In this document: piece by piece, positions 38,801 through 48,173 of the stretch
Numbering within the stretch: position 1 is the stretch's first letter
Layout of the letters: each line of letters starts with the position of its first letter
Source of the DNA: Brachycybe producta
Taxonomy: Eukaryota > Arthropoda > Diplopoda > Playtdesmida > Andrognathidae
Direction: 5' to 3'
Assembly: GCA_036925085.1 (NCBI GenBank)
Contig: JAUPFP010000030.1
Span: 186,001-250,000 of the forward strand
Length of the DNA stretch: 64,000 nucleotides
The notes under the pieces: generated by a model
What the model saw: the letters and a program-made list of their open reading frames with translations, nothing else
What the model was told of the DNA's origin: nothing
The model's database searches: none
Made by a program: the position numbers and the translations under genes

Positions 38801-41800
38801 ACGGTCGGTGTCCTTCTAGTATTTTGTGCAGGATCTTATCTACCTTGGAATTGGTTAGCCATTTTCGTGGCCGCATTTTATGTATTTCCGATACTATTTC
38901 TCGTGTTTTTGCCTGAAAGTCCTCGTTGGTTCTTGCTGACAGGCGACGATGAGGCCGCAGCTCACGGCCTCAGGTGGTTCCGTGGCGACGAGGAAGAAGT
39001 TGAAAAAGAAATGGAAGTCATCCGGATGTCGCTCGTCGAGGCTCCCAAAGGAATATCAGCCTGGAAGGACCTTTTCCACATTAAGAACACTCAACCTCTT
39101 TTAATGTGTTGTTTCTTGTTTATAATTCAAGGTTTTTGTGGTAATTTTATCATTTCGATATACACCGTTACCATTTTTCAGGCTGCGAAGGTGAACATGA
39201 ATGCAAACCTCGTGTCTGTCATTTCTTCGGTCTTTTCGGTCCTCGGAAGTATCTTGTGCCTTTTTCTCGTGGAGCGTTACGGCCGCCGTTGTCTCCTTCT
39301 GTACTCGACGCTGTTTTTGGCGTTGGGAATGGGAATGCTCGCGACTTTCTTTCAAATCGAACAGCTCGATTCCGAATACGCCGACACATATTTGTATTGG
39401 CTTCCGATATTGGGATTATCACTGAGTAACTTCATGTTTCAAGTCGGTATTTATCCTATTCCTTTGATATTTTCTTGCGAACTTTTTTCGACCAATGTTC
39501 GAGGTGTTATTCAGTCGGTGACAAACGCATTTTACGGAGTCGTATCGTTTGTTGCAACGTTAACTTACGGTTATTTCGTCGATTGGATTGAAATATCTGG
39601 AACCTTCTGGTTTTACACTTTCGTCGGTGTCATCGGGTTCGTTTATATCGTCTTTGTCGTCAAGGAACCGAAGCATCGAATATTAGACTAGAAAAGTCAT
39701 TTTTAGACGTTTCGTCGTTGGAATTTGAATAATTACTTTTCGAGCAGGCCAGATAGGGCCTGTGCCACAGGGAATATTTAGTCCAAAAGCAGCATTATCC
39801 AGCTTACCATAATAATTTTCATCATCATCATCATCTATTAAAATCTAAAAATAAACGTTGTTACTGTTAGTCGTTTGTAATTATTGTTTTTGTAATATTT
39901 AAACATTATAATAAATTTACAATTCTTATTTAATTTTTTATTATGTAAACTGTTTGTGATACATTGTGATACAAAGAATGTTATTTGTGCCAAACCGAAT
40001 TCAAATCTCAAACACTGTGTAAAAGTAAAAGATATGTGATGAGTGTCATAATTAGTGACAGTTAATTAGAAAACGTTTAATAAACTTGGAAGGTTTCCAT
40101 AAATGTGTCTGTGTTTTCCTCTCTTGTTAAGTGAAAGTTTTTTTTTTTAAAAAAGCACTTGATTTTCTGTCAACGTTGTGAAATGTCGTTGGGAACAAAT
40201 ATTAGGAAATGACATCTCTCTTAAATCCATCCGGTCCTATCTAGTCTCAGTGGTCCCACCACCACCACAGCACCAACCACTAAAACAGTTTCCTGAATCC
40301 TGACGTATCTTACATAAGGTTGTTGATAAATACACTGAGTCATGTTGCATAATAAGCTTTTTAAGAATTTTTGTACAAAGTTAATTACACAAATTTAAAT
40401 GCTTTGTTTGTTTGTTTTTTTCAGTAAAATCCCAACAGTCGTCACAAATATCTCCACCCACTCCCCCACCTATTCCATTTGTCCAATCAAGACAGTTTTT
40501 GGACATCAACGTGTCTGTTTCTAGTTGGACCTCACATAGTTGATTTAGTCCTTGATGTTTAATTCTCATTAGTTATTATAATGATAGTTTTGAGTAAGTA
40601 ACATCCTTAAAGGATGTGCTGGTTTGTTCCGGCAAATAATTAGGACAATATTGTCTTTGCACCTGATTAGAATCTTCATTTAAATGGTAACTTTTCGGAA
40701 ACAAGCAAATGCTGTAAAGGTCTTTTCGTGATGACATCTTTTATGAAGGGATTCAAGGCGCCCAATAGACCTTCGTTGTATCTACATTTGATTTTGGAAA
40801 ATATGAGTGATTTTTGATCTGGTGATATTTTATCGCAAGTGGGTGGACCACAAGTTACATGGCCCAGAACTGTTGGGATCGATCCATCCTGACATCCATC
40901 CAAACTTTTATCATTTTCATATAAGCAGGGCCGGACTGGCTAGTGGTTGGCCCCACCGGCTATGAAATTGTGTTTGCCCCATATTTTTAATTTATTTATT
41001 TTTGGCCCCCATTTTCTTTTGGCCCCCAATTGACCGGCGATCGCCGGTCAGCCGGCCGGGCCAGTCCGGGCCTGCATATAAGATGGTGGTTGCTCAAAAG
41101 AACAACAAAGGTCTAAAAGTGAACTTCGTGAGAGGAGAGGGGGTGCCGGGTGAGTGCAAATTTGATTTCAAACTACCATGAAAGTTTATTGCGAAAGAGA
41201 TAACTGCTATATTTTCTGATAAACGTTTTCGGCTAACAGACGTGGATTTTTGGGTGTTCTTTCGAATAACGCCTACGTTAAGGTATTCCGCTTCGAATAT
41301 GACGATTTAATAACCCAAAAATGCGACTGAGCAATTGAGCGGTGAGGAGGAGGTGAAGGACGCGGCATACCTTAACGTAGGCGTGCTTCTTAGCTTTTTT
41401 TTTGTTCTTAAAGTGAAAGTAAAAGTTTTAAATAGAATTTTATTAGAAATCGTTTTTGTCTGAATTTATGTGTTTACTTAGTCAAAAAGCCAATTTATTG
41501 ATGTTAGGTTTAGGTTTTGTGTATTTTATTGTAAACTAATTTGATAATTGCTACTAATTTGCTTAAGTGAGGTTTATTTTTGTAATAATTTCTCCTTTTC
41601 TATGAGAATATTGAGAACTAAGTTATATATTAAGGGATCCGTCTTCTTCGTCTTCTTCTTCTTGTATTGATGATGTTGGTGGTTGGGGGGGGGGATTTCT
41701 TCTCCATCTTCTTCAACTGGTTTTAGGTTTATTCCATGTAATGCCATTATCATTCATTCAAGATGCATTAGGTAATTTGATTTTGATTACTATATACACG

Positions 41801-44800
41801 TTAAGATTGAGAGATTTCTTTCCTCGAAGTGAAACGGAGGCCATTTTCCCCTCTCTTTCTCTTTTTCTATCCCAACTTTTAAGACTTGTCTCTTTATACT
41901 GAATGTCGCAGAAGTACATGTGAATTCCCCAAGTTCAGTTGCACTCAGTTCACTCTTTCTTATCTTAGAAACTTATAAAAGCGACACGTTTGTAACTTAC
42001 GTGATATTTACCAAAAAAATGAAATAAGTTAGTAGCGAATTAAAAAAAGTTATTGAGTTTTAAAAAAAAAATCGTTTCTACCAGGAAAAAATTATAATTT
42101 AAACCTCAGTTTTTAAATTTCAGTAACTTTTTTAAGTGAATTAATTAGTTTCAAATGGACTAAATTTGTAATTTTTGTGATATTTAATTTTAAACGATTT
42201 CACTGTGACACCCATGTAGATTAGGATATGCTATGGTTGTTAACAACATAACTAATGTAATCCCAAAGTTTAAAAATTGTTTTCTTCAGAAAAAACAAAT
42301 TGCAATTTGTACCTTAAATTTTTAAATTTCAATAACTTTTTTAATTCTTTACAAAATTGTTTCATTTTTGTTGCACGATTACATTTTGATATGTTGCTAA
42401 TAATTAGGTGAAGTTTGATATCATTAGTTATTTCTGAGATATTAAATTTTAATCGATTTAGCTGTTTAATTTGTGTATACTTCGGAAATAGATTCGAAGT
42501 CATCCTGTATAGAAATTACCTTTAAAAAAACAGACCCTATTTTAATGGGCCCCTTGATCCATGAGTTTAGTTTTAGGGGATTTAGAGAGGGGGATGAGGG
42601 GGGGGGGGCTTTTTTCATTTAAAATGGATTCAATTCTACCTTCTTCCTTCCTCCCCCCTTTTGCTATTGCTAATGGAAGGCTTATTTTATTTGAGTCCCC
42701 CCCCCCTTTCCAAAAAAAAAAGCCTTCAATTCCCAAATAACTTTTTCAATAATTGTGATGAAATATTTATTAAAATTTAGACTTTTTTTTCTGTTTTACT
42801 AATCGATCCAAAGCGTCTTTTTTATTTCAGAAACATTTTTTTTTAATGTTGATTCGTTATGTTTCTTCGATGTGTTTTGACACCTGGTTTTCTAGTTCTG
42901 TAATTGAAACGAGAACCGATTGCAAATTGATATTTTTAATTACCTTTTTTTAAAAAAATGAATGTTTTAGACACATTCAAATGAATGATTTTTTTTGTTA
43001 TAAATTTCTCTTTTATTATTTCTAGTGTTCAACATGATGATGTTGGAGCTTACATCAATGTTGGTCGAACTTATAACAATTTGAAATTATTTCACGAAGC
43101 TGAAGCCGCCTTTCTCAAAGTAAAAGTTCAATTTGAACCATTGCAAATTCAAATAAGAAGTTCAAATAGTGGAATAGTGAACAACTCTCTGGTTATTTTC
43201 TAAGTTTCAGAAGAGCAATAACTAGAAAGAAATTGAAAGTGTTTAAGAAAGACTAGAAGGGTAGTTCAATCACACTTCAGGGTGTTTTCATGTTAACATG
43301 AATTTAAATTTAACTTTTTATAGACAAAAATGAAAAGAATATCGTTTTCTTAAAAGTATTTCATTTTAAACTGGCATAAAAAGCTTATTTTAAAAGATAT
43401 CAACATGAAAAATACTCCAATTAAGTTGTTGTTGAGTCACTATTCTAGTTTTCTAAAACACATTCACTTTCTCTCAAAGTAGTTGCTTTTCTGCAAAGTG
43501 CAGAATATCCAGAGGTTTCTAATGACATTTTTTTTTCCAATTTAATTATTTATTTTGTTGTTTCGTGTGTTGTATAGGCGAAGGGTCTGCTTCCAAAACC
43601 GGTTCCAGGTGAATCGTACCAAGCAAAAGTGGCACCGAGCCACTTGAATGTGTTTCTCAACTTGGCCAATTTGATCTCTCGGAACGAATCTCGGTTGGAA
43701 GAGGCTGATGCTGTAAGTTTTGCGTCTAATTAATGATGAAGGAGACTGTTTTTAAATTTACCAGTAGATTACGATTAGATATAAAAGGTGGTTTTAAATT
43801 GTAAATGGCGCTTCTCGAACTTCCTAATTATTATTGTCTTTCAGAAGAGCAACATAATGAGAAATTGAAAAGTTTTTTTAAAAAAACTAGAAGGGTAACT
43901 CGATCACTTAAAGGCATTTTCATGTTGATTTATTGCAAAATAAACTTAAATGTCAGTTTGAGAATGAAATTGTTAACTTTTTTTCTATAAAAAGTTTTAA
44001 ATATTTTAAAATATATCTACTGTTAATCAAAATGATAATTCATTCGACAAGTGTCTTACCACACTTTTGAGTGCTTTCGAGGTGTTGTTCTTCTGAAATG
44101 GAGAATTCAAGAGATTGAGGTGCGTTTTTTCCACTTTAAAACCGCCTTAATCACTTTTGCTTATTCCAATTCTATTCTAATTTCTAGCAAACGTTTAATC
44201 TGATTAATAAATGGAACGTTTACTTCTATATATCTACAGAAATGAGGTTTTTTTTGTGGTCATCTCTTATCTGTTTATATAAATAGAAAGCCGAAATGTC
44301 GGACCTGTGCTTCTATTGTTGTTATTATTATTTAGTGTTACCTGCAAAATTGCAGATTACTAGCGATTTTTTATAGTTTTTTTTTCTGCAGTCGTTTCGG
44401 CATGTTTTAGAATATAAAAGAAACATAGAAAGAGAGCGAGAAAAATGCGACTGACTTTTGTAGACTTTATTAGGCGGTCGTTGTCGTCATCATCACAGCA
44501 GCTACTTTGAAACCCATTATTAGATTTTTATGTCTACTAAAAATGGGGTTTTTTTTATATATGTATTGTGTGTAATATACACACACACAACCGTCGACAT
44601 CGACATTTTACGACAAAATCATTTTCATTTCTGACTCTGAATCGTTCTAATTATGCAAATGTGTTTTTTATATTGTGTGCCTCTTTTTCTGTTGTTATAC
44701 AAATTTTTACTTAAATGTGGCTTTTTTTTGTGACGTATTTATTTCTTGTAGTTGTATCGACAGGCGATCAGTATGAGGTCGGATTATACTCAGGCCTACA

Positions 44801-47800
44801 TCAACAGAGGCGATGTCCTCATTAAAATGAACAGGTAACTCAAACCAATGAATCAATTAAACCTACCTACCTAGCTACCTTATAGAAATAAATAGATTCA
44901 TTTTTGTTTGCAGCTTATAGTAGATTTAATTTTGCCGTTTTTTTTAGATTAGGTTGTGCAGTTTGAAGTGTATGCAACAACTGTGATGTTTTAGTCATTT
45001 TTTGTTTGTTTTGACAAAGAATTCAATTTATTAACCTTCAATTATTAAAACAAAAGACGAAATTTTAACGTATTTCCTTCTTGTTTAGGACTAAAGAAGC
45101 GCAAGAAGTGTACGAGAAAGCGTTGGAATATGACAATAACAATCCCGACATTTACTATAACGTGAGTTTGTGTTCAAGATTTTTTTTTTCGTAATTTTTG
45201 TTGCAATTTTTGTTTGTCTTGTACTTTTTTTTAATTGTGATGCTCATTTGAGACCATGAATTTTTTGGAAGTGGTTCCTCACTTTCTCACATTTTTTTGT
45301 TTGTGGAGCACCATGGTTAATTGACTGACTTAAATGGAGGAGGGTGACTCCTCTAGTCTCCTCTCATTTTCTATTCCAATAAATAATTGATGCGAATATG
45401 TAAAAGACACTCTTGGTGTTTGCTGCTGCTGTTTTGCATTCTGGTTCCTTTTCTTATTTTACCATCTTATTCCTTTGCTGGTTTTTTAAAAGGATCTACA
45501 AAGAAGCTCGAGAGAGAGAGTGAGAGGCAACCTAATTAAATATTCTTGAAATTGCCAAAGAAAAAACCCACCTGACTTGAATTTCAAATCAAACTTTAAT
45601 GCATTTTATTGCAATGCTTTTTTTCAAAGCCTTCTTTAAGTGATGTGCGTTTTTTTAGGTTCTTTCAGTTGAAACTTGTGTTTGTATGTATAAAAAATTG
45701 ATTTTTTTTGTTATAATTGCAATGCAGTTTCGGATATTGATATTGATTATTAAAATGGAACTTTTAATTTGTTTTTTCAGTTGGGTGTCGTGTTAATCGA
45801 ACAGGGGAAAGCCACTCAAGCTTTGGCTTATCTCAATAAAGCACTTGAATTTGATCCCGATCACGAGGTGAGTGTTTGTCAAAATGCATTCATTTCTTCG
45901 AGATTTATGTTTTCTTAGACATTTTTACTGTATTTTGATTTTCAGCAAGCTCTCATGAATTCGGCTATTTTGATTCAGGAGACCGGAAGTCTTGGCCTTC
46001 GTACGGTGGCTTACGAAAGGTATAACTATCTGCCCTCGATCGTTCTGTCTGTTTCTTTATGCCTCGTAACCCTTTTGATGAATGCATGTCCATGTTAAAG
46101 TGGTCTTGTCAAAATGTAAGATGGGAAATAATCTAAAAATAGAAAAAAAAGGGGAGGGAGGTGGTTGGTGATCGAAAGAAAGGAGGTGGAGGTGGTAATG
46201 GATTGCAATCAAACTGTCGAGATTGGACGCACTGACGATTAAGGTAATGGAAGTCGTTCCTCATAGTTGGTGATGATGATGATGATGCTGGCGGTTCCCT
46301 TAGTTGTGCCCTTGGTTTGGGTTCTGAGCGGTGATGGTGGTGGTGGTGCCCTTGGTTTTGGTGGAGGTGGAATGTGAAAAGAATTATGAGTATGTAGTAG
46401 TAGTTTCGACGGGATGTGTGTGCACGAGGATTTTATGTGTCTCGTAGTTTTTGTTGCGATCAACCATGCGAAATGGAGAGAAGAAGAAGAATCGTAGTTA
46501 AGAAGATGGTACGGTGGAAGGAACACTTCATCATATTCAGCAGATTGCATGGAGAGAAAAAAATGGGGCCGGCCACTTTTGAAGTACACCCAGTGGACCA
46601 ATGTCATTCTCTTATCATTTGACCGATGCAAAGAGAAAACGACAATGATCCATTGTTATGCGAGATCAAATTGTTTTTAGTGCCAATAGCTTTTATGAAG
46701 GGAGGAAGAGAGAGAATAAAAAAGTAGAAGAGGAAAAGACAGAAACACATTTTTCCCCATCATCTTTTTTTCTTCTCAGATCCTATCTTTATTTTTCTAT
46801 ATCGTAATAATGTTTCACAATGAATAGAAAATAGTTGGAATTTTCTTCTTGATCTCTGTCATTTGTCTTTTTCTTTTATGCATGAATCAAAATTTTCACT
46901 CCACATTTTGCATAGAAGATAAATTTTGCATGTTTCTTATGTCAAAAGACAAAATTGCAAAAAGTTCATAGAAAAAATAAAATGGAACATAAAAGTTGAA
47001 TTTTTGCATATTTTTTGTTTCCAGGTTATTACGGCTGATACAAAAGGGTCACACGAATGAAAACATTTACTTTAATTTGGGAATGTTAGCAATGGACAGT
47101 AAAGATTATCAAAATGCAGAAAAATGGTTCAAAAAAGCTGTACAGGTAGATTTTTCACTTCTCTTTTTTAATTGAAGCCAAAAAAAGTTGCGCGTTTTTC
47201 AATCATGGCGTCTGTTTCGAGGCTAATAGAGTAGGCCGCCTGCTCGTAAATTTAATTTAAAATTTGTCAGTTTTTTTTTTTTTAATTCTAGCCTCGACAC
47301 AGTGTTACCAGCTGAAAAACGCAAAATTCTTTTAGTATTACTAATAAAAGACTCAAAAGGGAATTTCGACGCTTAAAATAACGCTTATAGAAAGAGAATG
47401 TAAACGGTGTTTTTTTCTGCAATTAAGTCGTTTACCTGATTTTCATTCTTTTCAGGTGAAAGAAGACTTCCGTAGTGCTTTATTTAATTTGGCGTTATTA
47501 CTTTCGGACGAACATCGGCCACTCGAGGCAGCTCCTTTCCTCAATCAGCTTCTAAAGGTGGGGGGTCGTAATTGAGATCCACTTTTGGCTATCTTCTTTT
47601 GTTGACCTTACTTGATTAATTTCAATGTTGTTTTCAGCATCATTCCGACCATATCAAGGGTCTCATTCTTCTAGGCGATATTTATATAAATAACATTAGA
47701 GATTTAGATGCAGCTGAAGAGGTACGAGATTCGAATTAATCCGCATTAGTCGAAAAGTTTTTAAATGACATTTTTGTTTTTTAAAAATTGGTAACAAAAG

Positions 47801-48173
47801 TGTTATCGTCAAATTCTCGCCTTGGATTCGAACAATGTTCAGGGCCTTCACAATTTGTGTGTGGTTTACGTCGAAAGGGGTGATCTCGATCAAGCCGAGC
47901 GATGTTTTGTCAAAGCCGTCAGGTAAAAGAAAGGAATATGTTTGTGGATTCCATGACGTCGCGTGCACGTCTCACACCTTCGATTCTTGTTTCTCCCCGA
48001 CACACAGGCTTTCTCCTCACGAGGAATACATTCAACGGCACTTGCGAATAGTTCGGAACGTGTTGAGCCAACGGAGGACGACGGTCGATTTAGAGATGGT
48101 CGCCGCAGCCGAATCTGTGGCTTATTCTCGTACTTCTACGTTAGACAGAGACCACACTTTGCCTGCCTTATAG
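18773..48173 (+). CDS. TMTC3: TMTC3: ER protein O-mannosyltransferase with TPR repeats, 3' part (14 exons)
   Basis: Exons: 18773-18921, 19965-20048, 27247-27384, 43026-43119, 43578-43712, 44752-44834, 45089-45161, 45781-45867, 45946-46019, 47025-47145, 47456-47557, 47638-47721, 47801-47922, 48008-48173. All junctions are GT-AG and the phases agree throughout, giving 503 residues to the TAG. The first exon has the TMTC signature [13 protein letters not shown] then AERVLY and PSMGF; the second is a membrane segment ending at the junction that makes LDWESEY; the rest is a TPR array ([55 protein letters not shown]) ending in [14 protein letters not shown]. The ending and overall order fit TMTC3 better than TMTC1, 2 or 4. 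Family knowledge: TMTC proteins are ER membrane enzymes that O-mannosylate cadherins. The N-terminal multispan region (roughly 370 residues in human) is absent and must lie left of the window. Introns 2 and 3 are 7.2 and 15.6 kb; the rest are short. Confidence 0.92.
19240..19880. repeat. Palindromic repeat family A copy split by a LINE fragment
   Basis: The left arm and inner part (TTTTAGAAACTAGAAAGG; AAAAAGTTTATTTTGAAAGA) end near 19345; the outer right arm (CTACCTTTCTAATTTCTAAA; TTTTGCTCTTCTGAAAGACA) resumes near 19810. The intervening sequence is the LINE tail. Confidence 0.65.
19369..19802 (+). mobile_element. Non-LTR retrotransposon (LINE) fragment, C-terminal end of reverse transcriptase ORF
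   Basis: The frame reads [20 protein letters not shown], then after one stop continues [14 protein letters not shown] and [19 protein letters not shown], ending in a [12 protein letters not shown] tail. This is the standard C-terminus of Jockey/CR1-like LINE polymerases (VQRRFTKR..., R.IPxWNSLP). The stretch that normally joins the two parts is deleted, and the 5' bulk is absent. An AATAAA and a short TTATTATAAATA tail close the copy. It sits between two pieces of a palindromic family A repeat (19240-19345 and 19803-19880), so it inserted there later. A dead copy; clade not resolved. Confidence 0.75.
20730..21010. repeat. Palindromic repeat family A copy
   Basis: TTTTAAAAACTAGAATGG near 20742 pairs with CTATTCTAGTTTCTAA near 20965; the inner ATCATCATGAAATTAC and TTTATTTTTAAAGATATC match the family. 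Confidence 0.65.
22970..23275. repeat. Palindromic repeat family A copy
   Basis: TTTTAGAAACTAGAAGGGTA (23050) and CCCATTCTAGTTTCTAAAAC (about 23187) with a very short centre; outer ends GTTTTAAAC and GACGGTTTCAAAA. A fragment of a further arm follows at 23320-23395. Confidence 0.7.
23759..23796. repeat. (CT)n microsatellite
   Basis: About 19 CT units followed by TTCTCTC variants. A shorter tract is at 11562-11583. Confidence 0.95.
24465..24665. repeat. Palindromic repeat family A, left arm
   Basis: Contains AAACTAGAAGGATAGCTCAA and TTTGATATCTTTCT; no matching right arm. Confidence 0.55.
25560..25860. repeat. Palindromic repeat family A copy with a perfect 35-bp central inverted repeat
   Basis: The centre 25690-25724 and 25731-25765 is a perfect 35-bp inverted repeat with a 6-base loop; the outer arms are more decayed (GAAGAGAAACTAAAAAGG; GTCTAGTTTTTAAGG). 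Confidence 0.8.
26675..26915. repeat. Palindromic repeat family A copy
   Basis: AGAGTAGTTCAATCACTT on the left; CCTTAAGTGATTGAGCTAT and CCCTTCTAGTTTCTAAA on the right (26827-26862). Confidence 0.65.
27738..28040. mobile_element. 303-bp hAT-type MITE in TMTC3 intron
   Basis: Ends CGACGTTTCCCAAAT (27738) and TTGGGAAACACTTG (ending 28040) are inverted (shared GTTTCCCAA core) and flanked by ATCTAGAA (27730-27737) and CTCTAGAA (28041-28048), matching in 7 of 8 bases. The internal GGGGTTCCGT repeats near both ends are typical of hAT MITEs. No coding capacity. Confidence 0.72.
29210..29435. repeat. Palindromic repeat family A copy
   Basis: TTTTAGAAACTAGAAGGGTA at 29232 and the inner TTTCAAAATAAGCTTTTTAT; the right arm is short (CAACTTCTAGTTTTTAAA, then AGTTTCTCTTAATTTTACAC). 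Confidence 0.65.
29971..30142. mobile_element. Palindromic element, about 50-bp arms
   Basis: The left arm from 29971 (AGACCACACTGTTGGTGG, then CGACTGCAAAATGAAGT) and the right arm ending near 30142 (its complement, ACCAAAAGTGTGGTCT) form a hairpin with a spacer of about 70 bp. The minus-strand ORFs here are by-products of it. No convincing target duplication. Confidence 0.55.
30655..30815. repeat. Palindromic repeat family A, left arm
   Basis: AAGATGGATTTAAAGTGTAA, TCTGGAACTCTT and CCTTAGAAACTAGAAAGG followed by CAGTCACTTAAGGGA. Confidence 0.6.
31405..31985. repeat. Palindromic repeat family A, full copy plus adjacent fragments
   Basis: Left arm 31425-31610 (GAACAGCTGATTTTCGTACT, GCAAAATTAAGAGAAACT, ATATCTTTCAAAATAAAC) and right arm 31665-31820; further arm pieces (GAAACTAGAAGAGTGATAAA near 31838; TACTCTTCTAGTTTCTAAA near 31953). 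Confidence 0.65.
33434..34419. mobile_element. Older inverted-repeat element hosting the 33647 transposon
   Basis: Arms 33434-33500 and 34353-34419 are inverted copies of each other over about 67 bp, including GTTTCTCAA followed by GTGGCCCA, a sequence style frequent just inside hAT termini. The younger element at 33647-34302 occupies the middle. No target duplication could be defined for the outer element. Confidence 0.6.
33647..34302. mobile_element. Non-autonomous hAT-type transposon with exact 8-bp target duplication
   Basis: Terminal inverted repeats CAGTGGCGTAGCTA (33647) and TAGCTATGCCACTG (ending 34302), one mismatch, are flanked by identical 8-bp sequences CAGTGTTG at 33639-33646 and 34303-34310. 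The 656-bp body contains C-rich runs and internal inverted segments (GGGGGCGCAGCC and its complement near 33838 and 33980) but no ORF. YARNG-type ends and 8-bp duplications are hAT hallmarks. It lies inside an older inverted-repeat element (33434-34419). A second, internally deleted copy is at 50812-51075. Confidence 0.88.
37635..37800. repeat. Palindromic repeat family A copy, compact
   Basis: AAGATGGTTTATGATTTTCG, CTTGATTATTCTG and GCAAAATTAAGTGAAACTTT, then TTTATTTTGAAAGATATCAT and TACCCTTCTAGTTTT. Confidence 0.65.
38214..38252 (+). promoter_or_regulatory. TATA-like boxes upstream of the nested sugar transporter
   Basis: TATAAAT at 38214-38220 and TATAAAT at 38246-38252 lie about 100 and 70 bp before the ATG. 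The nearer one would place initiation around 38276-38285. In DNA this AT-rich they may be accidental. Confidence 0.3.
38318..39691 (+). CDS. MFS sugar porter, facilitated trehalose/glucose transporter-like (Tret1-like), intronless
   Basis: One uninterrupted frame of 457 residues from the ATG at 38318 (the frame opens 24 bases earlier without an ATG). About 12 hydrophobic segments. Sugar-porter motifs are in order: [11 protein letters not shown] (61-71), DALGRK (88-93), a TM4-5 loop [10 protein letters not shown] (142-151), PESPRW (199-204), VERYGRR (318-324) and [10 protein letters not shown] (388-397); the tail VKEPKHRIL replaces the usual PETKGKT. The usual TM7 QQxSG is degenerate (IQGFCGN, 270-276), so the substrate may differ from glucose or trehalose. 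Known of the family: facilitated sugar movement across the plasma membrane. The gene sits whole inside the 15.6-kb TMTC3 intron, same strand, with no introns of its own and clearly higher GC than its surroundings, which suggests a retrocopy or a gene with independent promoter. A TATA-like box lies about 70 bp upstream and AATAAA signals follow. Family assignment is firm; substrate is not. Confidence 0.9.
   Translation: MVVVNIPKMVFGRVLKDGPRFRVMFSGIIVNVLYVAYGATLSYPSPAVPNINENKNLFTVSSNQQSWIASLQFVGQIIGSMLVGMVADALGRKVTMMASSALCVIGLTVVASATNVYILYLGLFVSGIFNAINSTAATMYTSEIAAPDNRGILLSLAGTANTVGVLLVFCAGSYLPWNWLAIFVAAFYVFPILFLVFLPESPRWFLLTGDDEAAAHGLRWFRGDEEEVEKEMEVIRMSLVEAPKGISAWKDLFHIKNTQPLLMCCFLFIIQGFCGNFIISIYTVTIFQAAKVNMNANLVSVISSVFSVLGSILCLFLVERYGRRCLLLYSTLFLALGMGMLATFFQIEQLDSEYADTYLYWLPILGLSLSNFMFQVGIYPIPLIFSCELFSTNVRGVIQSVTNAFYGVVSFVATLTYGYFVDWIEISGTFWFYTFVGVIGFVYIVFVVKEPKHRILD
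39850..39855 (+). terminator. Poly(A) signal, nested sugar transporter
   Basis: First AATAAA after the stop (about 160 bases); further AATAAA at 39910-39915 and 40079-40084 are alternatives. Confidence 0.45.
40381..41094 (-). pseudogene. Cluster of minus-strand ORFs, possible antisense gene or relic interrupted by a MITE
   Basis: Three adjacent minus-strand frames look protein-like and are less AT-biased than the surrounding intron: 40676-40903 (75 codons; [20 protein letters not shown]), 40576-40737 (53 codons in another frame; [19 protein letters not shown]) and 40381-40569 (62 codons; [22 protein letters not shown]). Several cysteines are present. The first frame would extend upstream past a 149-bp hAT-type element at 40926-41074, to a pyrimidine tract ending in AG near 41095 that resembles a splice acceptor. 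I do not recognise any family. Chance ORFs of this size are common here, so this may be noise; frame changes and the insertion suggest a decayed gene if real. Confidence 0.25.
40926..41074. mobile_element. 149-bp hAT-type MITE with exact 8-bp target duplication
   Basis: Termini CAGGGCCGGACTGGC (40926-40940) and GCCAGTCCGGGCCTG (ending 41074) are inverted repeats with one mismatch, flanked by CATATAAG at 40918-40925 and 41075-41082. The GC-rich body has a second nested palindrome around GACCGGCGATCGCCGGTC (41031-41048). It lies in the large TMTC3 intron and splits a minus-strand ORF. Confidence 0.88.
41269..41384. mobile_element. Short inverted-repeat element (23-bp arms)
   Basis: ACGCCTACGTTAAGGTAT (41269) and its complement ending at 41384 form arms of 23 bp with one mismatch around a 70-bp spacer. 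Probably a miniature transposon; no target duplication seen. Confidence 0.55.
41385..43025. other. Last part of the 15.6-kb TMTC3 intron
   Basis: AT-rich with no family A copy; only homopolymer and G-rich patches (41681-41694; 42599-42608). Acceptor TTTCTAG at 43019-43025. Confidence 0.7.
43200..43515. repeat. Palindromic repeat family A copy in a short TMTC3 intron
   Basis: GACTAGAAGGGTAGTTCAAT (43251) and CACTATTCTAGTTTTCTAAA (43438) with inner GCTTATTTTAAAAGATATCA. It fills most of the 458-bp intron between two TPR exons. Confidence 0.7.
43780..44160. repeat. Palindromic repeat family A copy, next TMTC3 intron
   Basis: Starts GGTGGTTTTAAATTGTAAAT; contains AAACTAGAAGGGTAACTCGA and a 3' end with GTTCTTCTGAAATGGAG and TTTAAAACCGCCTTAA. 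Confidence 0.7.

Noticed and set aside
39101..39425. Other frames over the sugar transporter
   Set aside because: Shadows of the proven coding frame.
46239..46631. 130-codon minus ORF in a TMTC3 intron
   Set aside because: Built on GGT/GAT repeats (poly-Ile and poly-Pro); lies between two proven TMTC3 exons and shows no family motif.
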